Notes: generated by a model not told the origin, from the sequence alone. Positions 10,263 through 22,428 are shown, counted from the first letter of the stretch. The stretch is DNA of 64,000 nucleotides from Elephas maximus indicus (GCF_024166365.1 NC_064820.1:60675501-60739500), one strand, 5' to 3'. Numbers and translations are program-made.

Positions 10263-11222
10263 TTTAAAATGGATGGAGGGGTGGATAGATTTACCCAAGG
10301 CTCTTAGATAGTCACTGGAATTTGAATACCCTTGTAATAGAGGCAGGAAGCTATCCTGTTAACAGATATTCCAAGACTTTCTTCTTAACAGGTTATTGCT
10401 TCATTCTAAACCAGCATAGAGAAACAATGAACTACTTGTGTTGCCCAAGCATCTTCAGATAGGAATATTTTCCCACATATGAGTCTTCCAACCACTGTTC
10501 CCTAGAGAAACTAAAAAGTTGAAAGAAGAAAGATAGGGTTGTTGTTTATGGAAATGACGTCTCCCAGTGTCCTTACCCATTGTTTTCTCCCATGAAAAGA
10601 CCAAAACAAAAAGACAATTGGCCCTCATGCTCTGGAGTGAACAGGAACATATTTCATTACAAATTTAGCCTGGATACCTCATGGAAAAAAGATGGGTGAA
10701 TGAATGATGGATTTCCTTTCTATGAAGTGGAATCCAGATCTCAGTCCAGTCTTAATCCCTTGTATGTGGTTTACGCTTCAATCAGCAATATGCTTTGTCA
10801 TAACACAAGCTGCTTGAATATTGACATTTATGCTCAAACCATGAGAGTTAATATGTCTTCTTTGTTTTGAGTGATAACAAACCAGTACTGGGATATGTTA
10901 ACCAAGCTGTGAAAATTCCGCTCCTATATCTGAATGTGGAAAAACTTCAAGGCACTTTGGCCCAAACAGACATTCTAATAAAATGTATCCATCTTTCACG
11001 CCAGTTACTTCTGTGCGTAGCTTAAGGTACATAAAAACTCAGAATCAAAACAATCACTGTGAACTGTTTTAACAAATCAAATGACAGACCTAATGTAATG
11101 TGGTCGGTTTCACCTAAATGCTATATGATTTTGTCTTTTCCATTGCTTTATATTCTTTCAAATAAAAGAAGATCTTAGGGAAGTTGAATTCTGGATTTCC
11201 ACTGTTACAATTATAGTTAAAG
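10263..11222. other. Unassigned intergenic DNA
   Basis: No repeat or gene recognised. Its ordinary base composition and lack of SINEs make it a candidate for conserved non-coding sequence, untested. Confidence 0.3.
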
Positions 11223-11406
11223 AAGTGGTAAAGTATTTGGATGCTAATCAAAAGGTTGGCAGTTTCAATCCACCAGCCATTCCATGGAAGAAAATGTGGC
11301 AGTCCACTACCTTAATGATTGCCGCCTTGAAGACTGCCTGGGACAATTCTGCTCTGTCCTATAGGGTCACTATGAGTTGGAATCAACTCCATGGTAATGG
11401 GTATAT
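11223..11406 (+). repeat. AfroSINE
   Basis: Plus copy: CTAATCAAAAGGTTGGCAG, TCTGTCCTATAGGGTCAC, ends near CATGGTAATGGG. Confidence 0.93.
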
Positions 11407-11885
11407 TTGATCATTTTTACTTAGGCTGATTAGTGTTGCTTTGGGGGGCTTTTTTTTAAGCAGTCAGATACAATCACCATTTTATAGCACTGGTGGTACA
11501 ATGGTTAATTACTTCACTGCTAACCAAAAGGTTAGCAATTTTGAAGCCACCAGCCGCTCCACAGGAGAAAAGACCTAGAGATCTGCTCCCATTAAGACTG
11601 TTGTTATTGTAGGTGCTGTCGAGTTGGCTCTGACTCATAGCCACCCTACGAACAACAGAGTGAATTGCTTCGTAGTCCTGGGCCATCCTCACAATCGTTA
11701 CTATGTTTGAGCCCATCGTTGCAGCCACTACATCAGTCCATCTCATTAAGAATCTTCCTCTTTTTTACTTTACCAAGCATGCTGTACTTCTCCAGGACTG
11801 GCACTCCTGGTAATATGGCCAAAGTACATTAGAAGAAATCTTACCATTCTCTCATCTCAGAAGTATTTTTGCTGTACTTCTTCCT

Positions 11886-12037
11886 GCAGTGGTTAAGCAT
11901 TCAGCTGCTAACCCAAAAGTCAGCAGTTTGAATCCACTAGCTGGTCATTGGATACCCTGCGGCACAGTTCTACTCTGTCCTATAGGGTCGCTGTGAGTCA
12001 GAATCAACTTGACAGCAATGGTTTTTTTTTTGTTTGT
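11886..12037 (+). repeat. AfroSINE nested in RTE copy B
   Basis: Plus SINE with a T-rich tail, flanked by an 8-bp duplication TTCTTCCT (11878-11885 and 12038-12045). Confidence 0.88.
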
Positions 12038-12439
12038 TTCTTCCTAGGTAGATCTGTTCATTTTTCTGACAGTTCGAAATTCAGAAAAGCACATGGAACC
12101 AGGGATATCATTGCTGATGTCATATGTATCTTGGCTGAAATCACAGAATACCAGAAAGATGTTTACCTGTGTCTTATTGCTATGCAAAGGCCTTCAACTG
12201 TGTGGATAATAATAAATTAGAGACAACATTGTGAAGAATGGGAATTCCAGAACACTTAATTGTGCTCACGTGAAACCTGTACGTTGACCAAGAGGCAGGT
12301 GTTTGAACCAGGACTTCGAACTTGTTCAGAGAAGTTCAGGAACAGTTCAGTTAATTGCCGGTGTAAACGAGGGCAGCACGCACATTGTACGGCAATAAAA
12401 TCTGTTTCCTTTCGATTTTGACCCAAGTAGGTAACAACC

Positions 12440-15400
12440 AAGGAGCTCTGGTGGCATAGTTGTTAAGTGCTCAGATTAAAATTGAAAGGTGAGTGGTCTG
12501 ACCAACCAGCTGCTACCTGGAAGAAAGATGTGGCAGTCAGCTTCCCTAAAGATGGTGGTGGTGGTTGTTGTCGTTAGGTGCCATCGAGTTGGTTCTGACT
12601 CATAGTGACACTGGGTACAACAGAATAAAACACTGCCCAGTCCTGCACCATCATCAGAATCACTGTTATGCTTAAGCCCACTGTTTCAGCCACTGCATTG
12701 ATCCATCTCATTGAAGGTCTTCCTCTTTATCGTTGACCCTCTACTTTACCAAGCATAATGTCCTTCTCCAGGGACTGGTACCTCCTGACAGTATGTACAA
12801 AGTAGGTGAGATGAAGTTTTGTCATCCTGGCTTCTAGGAAGCATTCAAGCTGTACTTCTTCCAAGGCAGATTTGTTCGTTCTTCTGGTAGTCCATGGTAT
12901 ATTAAATATTCTTCACCAACACCATAATTCAAATTCTTCTTCCATCTACCTCATTCATTGTACAGGTTTTGCATGCATATAAGGTGATTGAAAATACCAC
13001 GGTTCGGGTCAGATGTACCTTAGACCTCAAAGTGATATCTTTGCTTTTCAACACTTTAAAGAGGTCTTTTGCAGCAAATTCGCCCAATGCAACACGCAGG
13101 TTGATTTCCTGACCTCTGCTCCCGTAGACATTGATTGTGGATCCAAGTAAAATGACATCTTTTACAAATTCAGTATTTTCTCCATTTATCATGATGTTAT
13201 TATTAGTTCAGTTGTGAAAATTTTTGTTTTCTTTATGTCGAAGTGCAATCCATACAGAAAGCTGTATGTAGTCTTTGATCTTCATCAGTACTTCAAGTCC
13301 TCTCACTTTCTGCAAGCAAGGTTGTGTTATCTGCGTATCACAGGTTGTTAATGAGTCTTCCTCCAATCCTAATGCCATGTTCTTCTTCATATACTCCAGC
13401 TTCTCAGATCATTTGCTCAGCATATAGACTGAATAAGTATGGTGAAAGAATAAAACCCTGGTTCACATCTTTCTTGACCTTAAACCACACAGTATCCCCT
13501 TGTTCTGTTCAAACAGCTGTCTTCTTGTACAGGTTTTTCATGAGCACAATTAAGTGTTCTGAAATTCTCATTCTTCACAACGTTATCCATATTTGTTGTG
13601 ATCCACACAGTCGAATGCCTTTGCATAGTCAAAAAAACACAGGTAAACATCCTTCTGGTATTCTCTACTTTCAGCCAGGATCCATCTGACAACAGCAATG
13701 ATATCACTCCTCTCGCCTCCTCTTCTGAATCCAGCTTAATCTTCTGGCAGATCCCTGTTGATCTACTATTGCAACCACTTTTGAATGATCTTCAGCAAAA
13801 TTTTACTTGTGTGTGATATGAATGATATTGTTTGATAATTTCTGCATTCAGTTGGATCACCTTTCTTTCAAATGGAGACAAATATGGATCTCTTCCAGTT
13901 GGTTGGCCAGGTAGCTGTCTTCCAAATTTCTTGACATAGACAAGTGAATACATCCAGCACTGCATCTGTTTATTGAAATATCTCAACTGGTATTCCATTA
14001 ATTCCTGGAACCTTGTTTTTCCCCATTCCCTTCAGTGCAGCTTGGACTTCTTCCTTCAATACCATTGAGTCTAAATCATATGCCAAGCCCTCAAATGGTT
14101 GAACATCGACTAATTCTTTTTGGTACAGTGACTCTGGATAGTCCCTCCACCTTCTTCTGATGCTTCCTGCATCGTTGAATCTTTTCCCCATAGAATCCTT
14201 CAATCTTGCAACTCAAGGTTTGAATTTTTTTTTTTGTTTTCAGTTCTTTCAGCTTGAGAAATGCTGAGCTGCCTCCTCAAAGTAGAGTTGACCTTAATGA
14301 CATGAATGGAGTAAAGCTTTCAGAATCTTCAGTTGCTGAGGTGGCACAACTAAAAATGAGAAGAAACAGCTGTAAACATTCATTAATAATCAGAATATAG
14401 AATGTATGAAGTATGAAGTAGTCAAAAATGAAATGGACTGCATAAACATTGGTACCCTAGGCATTACTGAGATGAAATGGACTGTTATTGGCCATTTGGA
14501 ATTGAGTAATCATATGGTCTACTATGCTGAAGATGATAAATTGAAGAGGAATGGCATCACATTTATTGTCAAAAAGAACACATAGAGATTGGTCTTGAAC
14601 TACAATGCTGTCAGTGATAGAATAATACCCAAAAACCTACAAGGAAGATCAGTTAATACAATCTTATTCAAATTTACACACCAAACAGTAATCCCACAGA
14701 TGAGGAAATTAAAGATTTTCACCAACTTCTACAGTCTGAAATTGATCAAACATGCAATCAAAATGTATTGTTCATTACTGGTGATTGAAACACAAAAGCT
14801 GAAAACAAAGAATAAAGATCAGTAGTTGAAAAATATGGCCTCGGTGATAGAAACAATGCCAGAGATCGCATGAGAAAATTTTGCGTGACCAACAACCTAT
14901 TCATTGGAAAAACCTTTTTTCCACAACATAAATGACAACTATACGTGTGGACCTCACCAGATGGAATACGCAGGAATCAAATCAGCTACAGCTATGGAAA
15001 GAGATGATGGAGAAGCTCATTGTCGTTAGTCAGAGCAAGGCCAGGGGCTGACTGCGGAACAGACCATCAATTGCTCATATGCAAGTTCAATTTGAAGCTG
15101 AAGAAAATCAGAACAAGTCCACAAAAGTCAAAATACAACCTTGAGTATATCCCACCTGAATTTAGGGTCCATCTCAAGACTAGACTTGACACAATGAACA
15201 CTAATGACTGAAAACCAGACAATTTGTGGAATGACATCAAGGACATCATACGTGAAGAAAGCAAGAGGTCATTAAAAGACAGGAAAGAAAGAAAAGACCA
15301 AAATGGATGTCAGAAGAGACTCTGAAACTTGCTTTTGAATGTAGTTTAGCCAAAGTGAACAGAAGAAATGATGAAGTAAAAGAGCGGAACAGAAGATTTC

Positions 15401-15572
15401 AAAGAGCACCTCAAGAAGACAAAGTATTATAATGAAACGTGCAAAAACCGTAAAGATTATGGCCTTGGAAACTCTATGAGGCAGTTCTACTCTGTCCGAT
15501 ATGGTTGCTATGTTTCAGAATCACCTCAGTGACAACAGGTTTTGTTTTGTTTTGTTTTGTTTTGTTTTGATT
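12440..15572 (+). repeat. AfroSINE (level 4) split by RTE copy A
   Basis: The 5' part (12440-12553) begins AGGAGCTCTGGTGGCATAG. The 3' part (15451-15572) continues GGCCTTGGAAACTCTATG and ends in a (GTTTT)n tail. Flanks TAGGTAACAACC (12428-12439) and TAGGAAACAAAC (15573-15584) are a 12-bp target duplication with two mismatches. Confidence 0.82.
12554..15450 (-). mobile_element. RTE-clade LINE copy A (level 5), 5'-inverted, near complete
   Basis: The 3' portion reads minus from 14268 down to 12554. The 5' portion reads plus from about 14264 to 15450, with short microhomology (GAGCT) at the switch. The two portions meet in element coordinates with about 33 bases missing, the hallmark of twin priming. 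It is flanked by a perfect 7-bp duplication TAAAGAT (12547-12553 and 15451-15457). Reverse-transcriptase fragments are visible on the minus strand (for example 13792-14203), broken by stops. Confidence 0.85.
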
Positions 15573-16794
15573 TAGGAAACAAACAGCAGTTCCCCACTCA
15601 AAGATGGTGGCTAACTACACTGCTTTGAATGTGTGTCATTCTCCCCAGTCCTGCCAATAATCCAGTCTCCCACGTGGGATCCCTAAAGTTTTAGGATCCT
15701 GATGTAGGAGATTGGATTATTGGCAGGTCTGTAGAGATTGACACACATTCAAAGTGGTGCCCGCCATCTTTGTGCAGGGCACAGCTGCTTGTTTCCTACT
15801 CAGGTCAAAATAGAAGGTAACATTTGGTTGTTATACAATGCTTACACCGCCCTTGTTTACACAGCAATTACTGAACTATTCCTCAACAGTTCTTAACCAG
15901 TTCAAAGACCTGATTCGAATAGAACAAGGGAATACACTGCCTGGTTTAAAATCAATCTGTATGCTGAGGAAATAATCTGAGAAGCTAGACTACATAAAGA
16001 AGAATGCAGCATCAAGGCTGGAGAAAGGCTCGTTAACAACACTTTAATGTGCAGAGGACACAAACTTTCTTGCCGAAAGCCAAGAGAATTTGAAGAACTT
16101 ACTGATAAAGACCAAAGACCACAGCCTTCAGTGTGGATTACACCTCAATATAAAGAAAACAAAAATCCTCACAACTGAACCAGTAAGCAACATCATAATA
16201 AAAGGAGAGAATACTGAAGTTGTCAAGGACTTCATTTTACTTGTATCCACAATCAACGCCCGTGGAAGCAGCAGTTTAGAAATTAAATGACATATTGCAT
16301 TGAGCAAATCTGCTGCAAAAGACCTCTTTAAAGTATTAAAAAGCAAAGATGTCACTTTGAGGACTAAGGTGCACCTGACCTGAGCCATGGTATTTTCAGT
16401 CGCCTCATATGCATGCAAAAGCTAAACGATGAATAAGGAAGACCAAAGAAGAATTGATGCATTTGAATTGTGGTGTTGGCAAAGAAAAATGAATATACCG
16501 TAAGGACTACAGTATAGGAAAGCCTATAGGGCAGTTCTACTGTGTCCTATAGGGCTGCTATTAACCAGCACACAACGACAGCAACATAGCAATGCCTACC
16601 AAATAGTTATTTTACTCTGAGAGCTGTACCTGTCTCCTCTTTATTTTTCAATCTTCAGAACAGTGTCCAGCATAGTGTCAATAAGTCTTTAGTGAATTAA
16701 ATCACTATTGAACCATTTTGCAAATTTAGCATTTTTCAAAGGTATTATTCATTTTAATGAGTAGAGAGGGGAATAGAACCCTATTACTTAAAGC

Positions 16795-17040
16795 TCATGG
16801 TCAGTAGACCAAAGAGCAGCATCACCATCACTTGGAATCTTCTTAGAAATGCAATCTTTGTTGTTGTTGTCACGCAAGTCAAATAGAACTACTAACCTTT
16901 AATGCACATTTGAATCAACTAGGTAAAAAGCAGATTGTGATCCAGTAGATCTGAAATAGAGATTTTACAGTTCAATAAAAACCCCAAGCCATGCCTAGAC
17001 ACCTATAAGCTAGTCTTCAGTCCACATTTGGAATAACAAG
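16795..17040 (-). mobile_element. MER5-type hAT fragment
   Basis: CAGACCAAAGAGCAGCATCACC-like start followed by CACTTGGAATCTTCTTAGAAATGC. A degraded right part follows (GATCCAGTAGATCTGAAATAG). Assignment is approximate. Confidence 0.5.
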
Positions 17041-17154
17041 GCCTAGGAAAAGCCCTTGATAATATGACTCCTGCCAGCTCCTCTGACCAAAGCCAAAAGA
17101 TTTAATGGGAAAAATAAGAATTTATTTAACATATCATATGTGACTATCCCTTAC

Positions 17155-17226
17155 TCTGTGGGGCAGTTCTGCTCTGTCCTATAGGGTCGCTATGAGTTGG
17201 AATCGACTCGATGGCAGTGGGTTATG
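17155..17226 (+). repeat. AfroSINE, 5'-truncated
   Basis: Last ~70 bases of a plus SINE: TCTGTCCTATAGGGTCGC, GAATCGACTCGATGGCAG. Confidence 0.9.
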
Positions 17227-17886
17227 CGTTTTTATGATTGAGCTGTTATTTGCTGGTAGGTAGACCATAGAGTTTCTCTGCTTATTATCCTATTTAATGA
17301 AGGTAGTACTTGAATTTATTTATTTTATTTTGTGATAATGTTTATATTTGGTTCTTGGAAGCATTTTATGCATACTAACTGCTAATAGTATTTGGACAAG
17401 ACCACTTTCTTTTGGAACAGTTCATTTTTAAGAGAGAATCAGAGATACAAAGATATGATTTTCAAATAAAAGAGAACTGATTTAAATTTTAAATGACTTA
17501 AATTCGGTTATAATTTAATATTAGATAAATTTTGTAGCAACCAAAACTGAGTAAAAAAATCCACTGATCTACAATTTTAACTTGTTAGTATAATTTGGCC
17601 TCATCGCATAACACCACAGACAAAAATTTTATGCTGGTTAAAGACATAAGTGTGAAAAACAAAACTCTAAAACTTTTTTTTTAATGACTAAATTAAAAAT
17701 ATCTAAGTAACAAAAGACACCAAATGCAAAGTTAAAAGACAAACAACATATGGGAAGAACAGTGCAATGTCAATGTCTTAGAATCCAATACGCAAATGTA
17801 AAACTCTTTGAATTCTACAAATCAATTAGAAAAAGACTATCCATTTTTTTTAATGAGCAAAGGGTAACAACAGATAATTCATATAA

Positions 17887-18042
17887 ACCAAAAACCAAAC
17901 CCACTGCCATCGAGTCGATTCCAACTCATAGCGACCCTATAGGACAGAGTAGAACTGCCCCATAGAGATTCCAAGGAGCACCTGACGGATTTGACCTCTT
18001 GGTTAGCAGCCATAGCACTTAACCACTACACCACCAGGGTTT
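17887..18042 (-). repeat. AfroSINE (short linker type)
   Basis: Minus copy close to consensus: CCACTGCCATCGAGTCGATT, then CCAAGGAGCACCTGACGG without the long linker. Confidence 0.94.
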
Positions 18043-18053
18043 ATATAAGAACC

Positions 18054-18261
18054 AAAAAAATCACACTCGTTGCTGTGGAATCAATTCCAACTTATAGCAA
18101 CCCTATAGGACAGCGTAGAACTGCCTCATAGAGTTTCCAAGGCTGTAAATCTTTAAGGAAGTGACAGTCACATCTTTCTCCCACTGAGTGGCTGGTGGGT
18201 TCAAACCACCAGCCTCTCAGTTAACAACTGAGTGCATAACCACTGCACCACCAGGGCTCCT
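18054..18261 (-). repeat. AfroSINE (long linker type)
   Basis: Second minus copy immediately following, with the CATCTTTCTCCCACTGAG linker and the head ending CACCAGGGCTCC. Confidence 0.94.
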
Positions 18262-18792
18262 TAATTCATGTAAGAATGGTCAATAAATATATGAAAAGAT
18301 TCTCTTTGTCATCAGCAAACAGGAAAGGCAAAGGAAAACAATGAAACATTATATCATACCCAGAAGATTAGCAAACAAAGTAAGTCTAATAATATAAACA
18401 ACTGAGGAGTCTATGGGAGAAGTATAAACTGGTAAATTCTGGCAATATCTAGAATAACTGAAACCCCACAAACTAGCAATTCCACATCTAGGAATTGACC
18501 GAGAGTCCTTCTTTCACATCCTCACAGGAAAACAATACAAGGATATGCAAAGTAGGATTCTTTGTTTTAGGGAAAAATTGGAAGAAATCCAAATGTTCAT
18601 TGATGGGCCAATAGCTAAATAAATTGAATTACATTCACACAGTGGACGACTGCAGAGTCTTAAAATATATGATATAGTTCTACGTGTATCAACATGATTA
18701 AATCTCAGAAACAACATTTCAAGGTAGATTTATATAAATGTTTACAAACCATAAAACAATATTATATTTTGTTAATGGATATAAACATTTGT

Positions 18793-19092
18793 CGTTGTTG
18801 TTGTTGTTAGGTGCCACTGAGTCGATTCCGACTCCTAGTGACCTTATCCATAACAGAACAAAATGTTGTGCGGTCCTGTGCCATCCTCACCATCCTCACA
18901 ATCCTTGTTATGCTTGAGCCTACTGTTGCAGCCCCTGTGTCCATCCATCTCGTTGAGGGTCTTCCCCTTTTTCACTGACCCTCTACTTTACCAAGCATGA
19001 TGTCCTTCTCCAGGGATTGGTCTCTCCTGATAACATGACCAAAGTATGTGAGACGTAGTCTCGCCATCCTTGCTTTTAAGGACCATTCAAAC
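18793..19092 (-). mobile_element. RTE LINE 3' end, 5'-truncated
   Basis: Starts with the (TTG)n-type tail complement and GTTAGGTGCCACTGAGTCG; contains TTTACCAAGCATGATGTCC. Inserted in the old L1. Confidence 0.92.
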
Positions 19093-19436
19093 ATACGGAA
19101 TAAGAGCATAAAAATATGCATAAGAAGAATATACATCAACTTCAGGATGGTGATTACCTCTGCGGAACAGGGAAGGGAATAGGAAGAGGAAACTTTCATC
19201 TATGTCCATATTTGAAAAACCTTTTGAAGCGAAAGCAGCAAAATACTAACACGCATTAAAACTGATGAGTATGTAACTCTTGTCTATTGTCAGCACTTTT
19301 TTGTAACTTTGTATGATTTAATAAGTTCTTTTTTAAAATAAAATATTGTAAGCCTCATTCATTTCTGTATTCCTAAAGTTTTGTTCCAAGTAAGGTCGTG
19401 ACACCTAAATTTACATTTCCTTAAGCACTATATGAG

Positions 19437-19805
19437 TAAGGGCCCTACAGGGAAACAGAAGCAATAAGATATGTATACAGAGAGATTTATTTTAAGGAGT
19501 AGGCTTATGCAATTGTGGGGCCTGGCAAATCCAAAATCTGTAGATGAGGTGACAGGCTGGAAAGTCTGGCAGGATGTCTATGTTACAGTCTTGAGGCAAA
19601 ATACTTCTTCCTCAGGAAACTTCAGTTTTTGTTGTTAAAGCCTTCAATGGATGAAATGAGGTCCACCCACATTATGGAGGATAATCTGCTTTACTTAAGG
19701 TCTACTGGTTTAAATGTTAATTACATGTACTTTCATAGCAACATCTAGACTAGTATTTGACCAAACAACTGGACGCCACAGCCTAGCCAAGTTGATAAAT
19801 AAAAT
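19437..19805 (-). mobile_element. Ancient LTR-like repeat
   Basis: On the minus strand it contains ATCAACTTGGCTAGGCTGTGG-like start and CATAATGTGGGTGGACCTC. These also mark repeats at 24325 and 26363, which share the GTGTCAACTTG start. Family not assigned. Confidence 0.55.
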
Positions 19806-20064
19806 TAACAATAAGGAAAAGTATTTTTTCAAACTAATTATAAAAAAGTAACACATTTTATTTTTTTTCAGTGTCACTATGGTATAAAATATCTAGAGAA
19901 TTATGAAGCAAATGAAGATGCTATTCAACAAAATTTTTAAAACCTTGTTAGTTGTTATTGGAGTAGAGTAAACATCAAAGAAGAAAACTTACTGTGTCTT
20001 TATTGGGTGTAGAAATGGACTAGAAGTTAACAACAACAAAAAAAAAATCTAAAGGAGGAAAACC

Positions 20065-20276
20065 AGAAACCCAACCCAGCTGCCATTGAGTCAGTTCCCA
20101 TTCATGGCAACTCCATGTATGTCAGAGTAGAACTGTGCCCCATAGGATTTTCAATGGCTGATTTTTCAGAAGTAGATTGCCAGGCCTTTCTTCCAAAGCA
20201 CCTCCAGGTAGAGTCAAACTGCCAATCTGTTGGTTAGTAGTGAAGCACTTAACCATTTGCACCACCCAGGGACTTC
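20065..20276 (-). repeat. AfroSINE, variant with CACACATG core
   Basis: Minus copy of the variant whose plus-strand core reads TGACATACATGGAG instead of TCCTATAGGG. Confidence 0.9.
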
Positions 20277-20971
20277 CATAGGGGAGGAAAGAGGACCATA
20301 ATTCATCTTTATTAGAAGGTGTAGAACACATTGCTTGAAGACAGACAGCTGTCCAGTGCTTACAGCTTTTTTAAAGGACTGGAGTGACTTTTTTGAATAG
20401 CCAGAAAAGGATAGCCAGCTTTCAGGCATACCTAAGCTTTAATTCCAGTTGATTCTGTTCTGGTAAGAGGAAGTTCTCACACATCGTGGTTTTTGATAAT
20501 GCGGTCTCCAGTTACTCTCAACATCTAAAATGTTATTTCAATTTCACATGCAAAAATTAGGTTATCCAATTTATATACAGGCGTATACAGAGAGGTGGAG
20601 AATTTCACTTTATCTTGCACACAGTCTTGTGGCTTCTTGATAGGAGGGACTGATTAAGCCTTTTGGAGGCCCAAAACATTGAAAAGATTATGGAGACCTT
20701 CCACCCCACCCCATTGGTAATTCAAAGTTTTATTGTTCATGATAACACAAAATGTCCATGCATGCCAAAATTAAATAAATTCCTTTCTGCATTTTTGAGC
20801 GCGAAATTCTGGATGAGTCTTTCAAAGCTGACTTGTTCATTTTTAGAAGAGGAAGTTCTTGCTTTGCTGAATGCTGCTTGCTTTGCCGAATGTGTGCATA
20901 GTCACCGGGTAGCCTCGCACCGTCTCAGCCAACAATAAAGAAGCTAAGGGACTGGTTAAACCTAAGTGACT

Positions 20972-21326
20972 GTTGTTGTTGTTACGTGCTGTCGAGTCGG
21001 TCGTGACTAATAGTGACGCTATGTACAACAGAGCAAATCACTGCCAGGTCCTGCGCCATTCTTACAATCGTTGTTATGTTGGAGCCATCGATGAAGCCCT
21101 TATGTCAATCCATGTTGCCAAGCATCTTCCTCTTTTTCACTGACCCTCTACCTTACCAAGCATGATGTTCTTCTCTAGGGACTGGTCCTTCCTGATAACA
21201 TGTCGAAAGTATATGAGATGAAGTCTACCATTCTCGGTTCTAAGGAGTGCTCTGGCTATTATTTCTTCCAAGACAGACTTGTTCATTCTTCTGACAGTCC
21301 ATGATACATTCAATATTCTTCCCAAA
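20972..21326 (-). mobile_element. RTE LINE 3' end with target duplication
   Basis: A 5'-truncated minus copy, flanked by a perfect 9-bp repeat TAAGTGACT (20963-20971 and 21327-21335). Confidence 0.93.
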
Positions 21327-21335
21327 TAAGTGACT

Positions 21336-22428
21336 ACGGAAAGGTATTAAAGGTTGTAAGTTTTGTCCCTGATTTCAGCGCTCAGACTCTATTGTGAAAC
21401 AGCAAACACCTAAGCAGTTGAGTGAGTAGTACCACATAGCTAGAGCCTAAAGTAAAAAAAGTAGCAATTTTTATTCACACTTTCCCATCTTCTGCCACAA
21501 CACTAGAAATGTAAGACATTAGTGGAATTTGGACCTATGACCTTCTGAATATGCTAGATGAACCCTTTTTGAAAGGGCTATACTCTTCAGCTTCAGGACT
21601 GCTTTTGTTGGGTTTGATATGGTGCAATTACTAAAATAAGACTGTTGAAATGCCTTCCTAAACCAGTGGTACTCTATCTCCCTGTACACAAGGCTCATGT
21701 AGAAATATGCACATTTAAGGGTCAAAAATAAGGTTAACAATACCCGTGGTTATACCTTTAAATCAATTAATCTTAAGCCCACACAATCTTGCCAAAGGGC
21801 TTTATGTTTTTATGAACTTGTTTTAACAAACTTGTCAAGGACAGCAATTATCTCTGTGTGATACTCTGTATGGTTCCCAGCAAGATGGTAAGTGAAACAT
21901 TCAGTACATTGCAAATCATAAAAAGTCACCTGATTTCAAGGTATGTAAAGACTTTTAAAAATATGAGTTAAAATTCACATAAATATGTCAGTAGGCTGGT
22001 TTTAAAAAAGAAACACATCAAAGGATTCATACATGATTATATAATGGTCTTTTTTAAGAAAGTACATTTTTTCGAGGCTCCAAATCAGTTTGGTAAATTC
22101 AAGGACACTATTAACCAGTCAATGAATCATTCAATTAATCAATGTTTATTGCATCCCTGTAATGTGAAAAATGTCATGACAATTACTGCGAGGGATATAA
22201 AATGGCAAATAAATCTCAAGAGATTTATAATTTCATCAGGAAGAAAAGGCTCAAATACATTAAAGTATAAATTGCAATATAAGAAAACAAGACAAAAGCA
22301 GACATAAGGCAATGAATGAACAGTGGCCCAATCGGTGGTGTAAATTATAAATAACAATAATGCTTTCAGAGAGGGAAGAAATCATTGCAGAATAAAATTG
22401 GGTATACGAAAATTTCGTTATTCAATCT
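21336..22428. other. Unassigned intergenic DNA
   Basis: AT-rich. The part from about 22,113 faintly resembles very old interspersed repeats. No gene seen. Confidence 0.3.

Larger units (their letters stand above)
12309..15912. mobile_element. Palindromic hAT-like fold-back element (level 3), split
   Basis: The left arm is 12309-12427; the remainder is 15573-15912. Termini are inverted: left CAGGACTTCGAACTTG, right (reverse complement) CAGGTCTTTGAACTGG. Flanks GTTTGAAC (12301-12308) and ATTCGAAT (15913-15920) look like a decayed 8-bp target duplication of the RTE sequence GTTCGAAC, as in hAT transposons. The centre (15573-15798) is a long imperfect hairpin around GGATCCCTAAAG-TTTTAGGATCC. Without its insertions it is about 460 bp with arms over 200 bp. 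No coding sequence. I do not recognise a named family. Confidence 0.65.
11600..16499 (-). mobile_element. RTE-clade LINE copy B (level 2), 5'-inverted (twin-primed)
   Basis: The 3' end of the element lies on the minus strand at 11600-12075, starting from the GTTGTTATTGTAGGTGCTGTC tail. At about 12076 the strand switches. An upstream part of the element then reads plus from 12077 to 12308 and resumes at 15921-16499. The two inner breakpoints correspond to neighbouring positions in the full-length copy (28,494-31,590), as expected of twin priming. ORF fragments are dead. Confidence 0.78.
11484..16590 (+). repeat. Outer AfroSINE (level 1) split by a 4.9-kb nest
   Basis: The 5' part (11484-11599) runs from the tRNA-like head to CCATTAAGACT. 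The 3' part (16500-16590) resumes with TAAGGACTACAG and continues GGCAGTTCTACTGTGTCCT to the SINE tail. Together they make one plus-strand SINE. The insertion site carries an imperfect duplication (TAAGACT / TAAGGACT). Everything between is younger than this SINE. Confidence 0.8.
17690..19350 (+). mobile_element. Old L1M-type LINE, ORF2 end and 3' region, interrupted
   Basis: Fragments at 17690-17880, 18263-18790 and 19093-19350 line up as one degraded L1. Examples are the CTATGGGAGAAGTATAAACTGG region and a tail with AAAATAAAATATTG. Two SINEs and one RTE 3' end have inserted into it. Confidence 0.65.

Noticed and set aside
15573..15798. Long hairpin as a microRNA precursor
   Set aside because: The arms extend far beyond a pre-miRNA and coincide with the terminal inverted structure of a transposon; no separate evidence for a small RNA.
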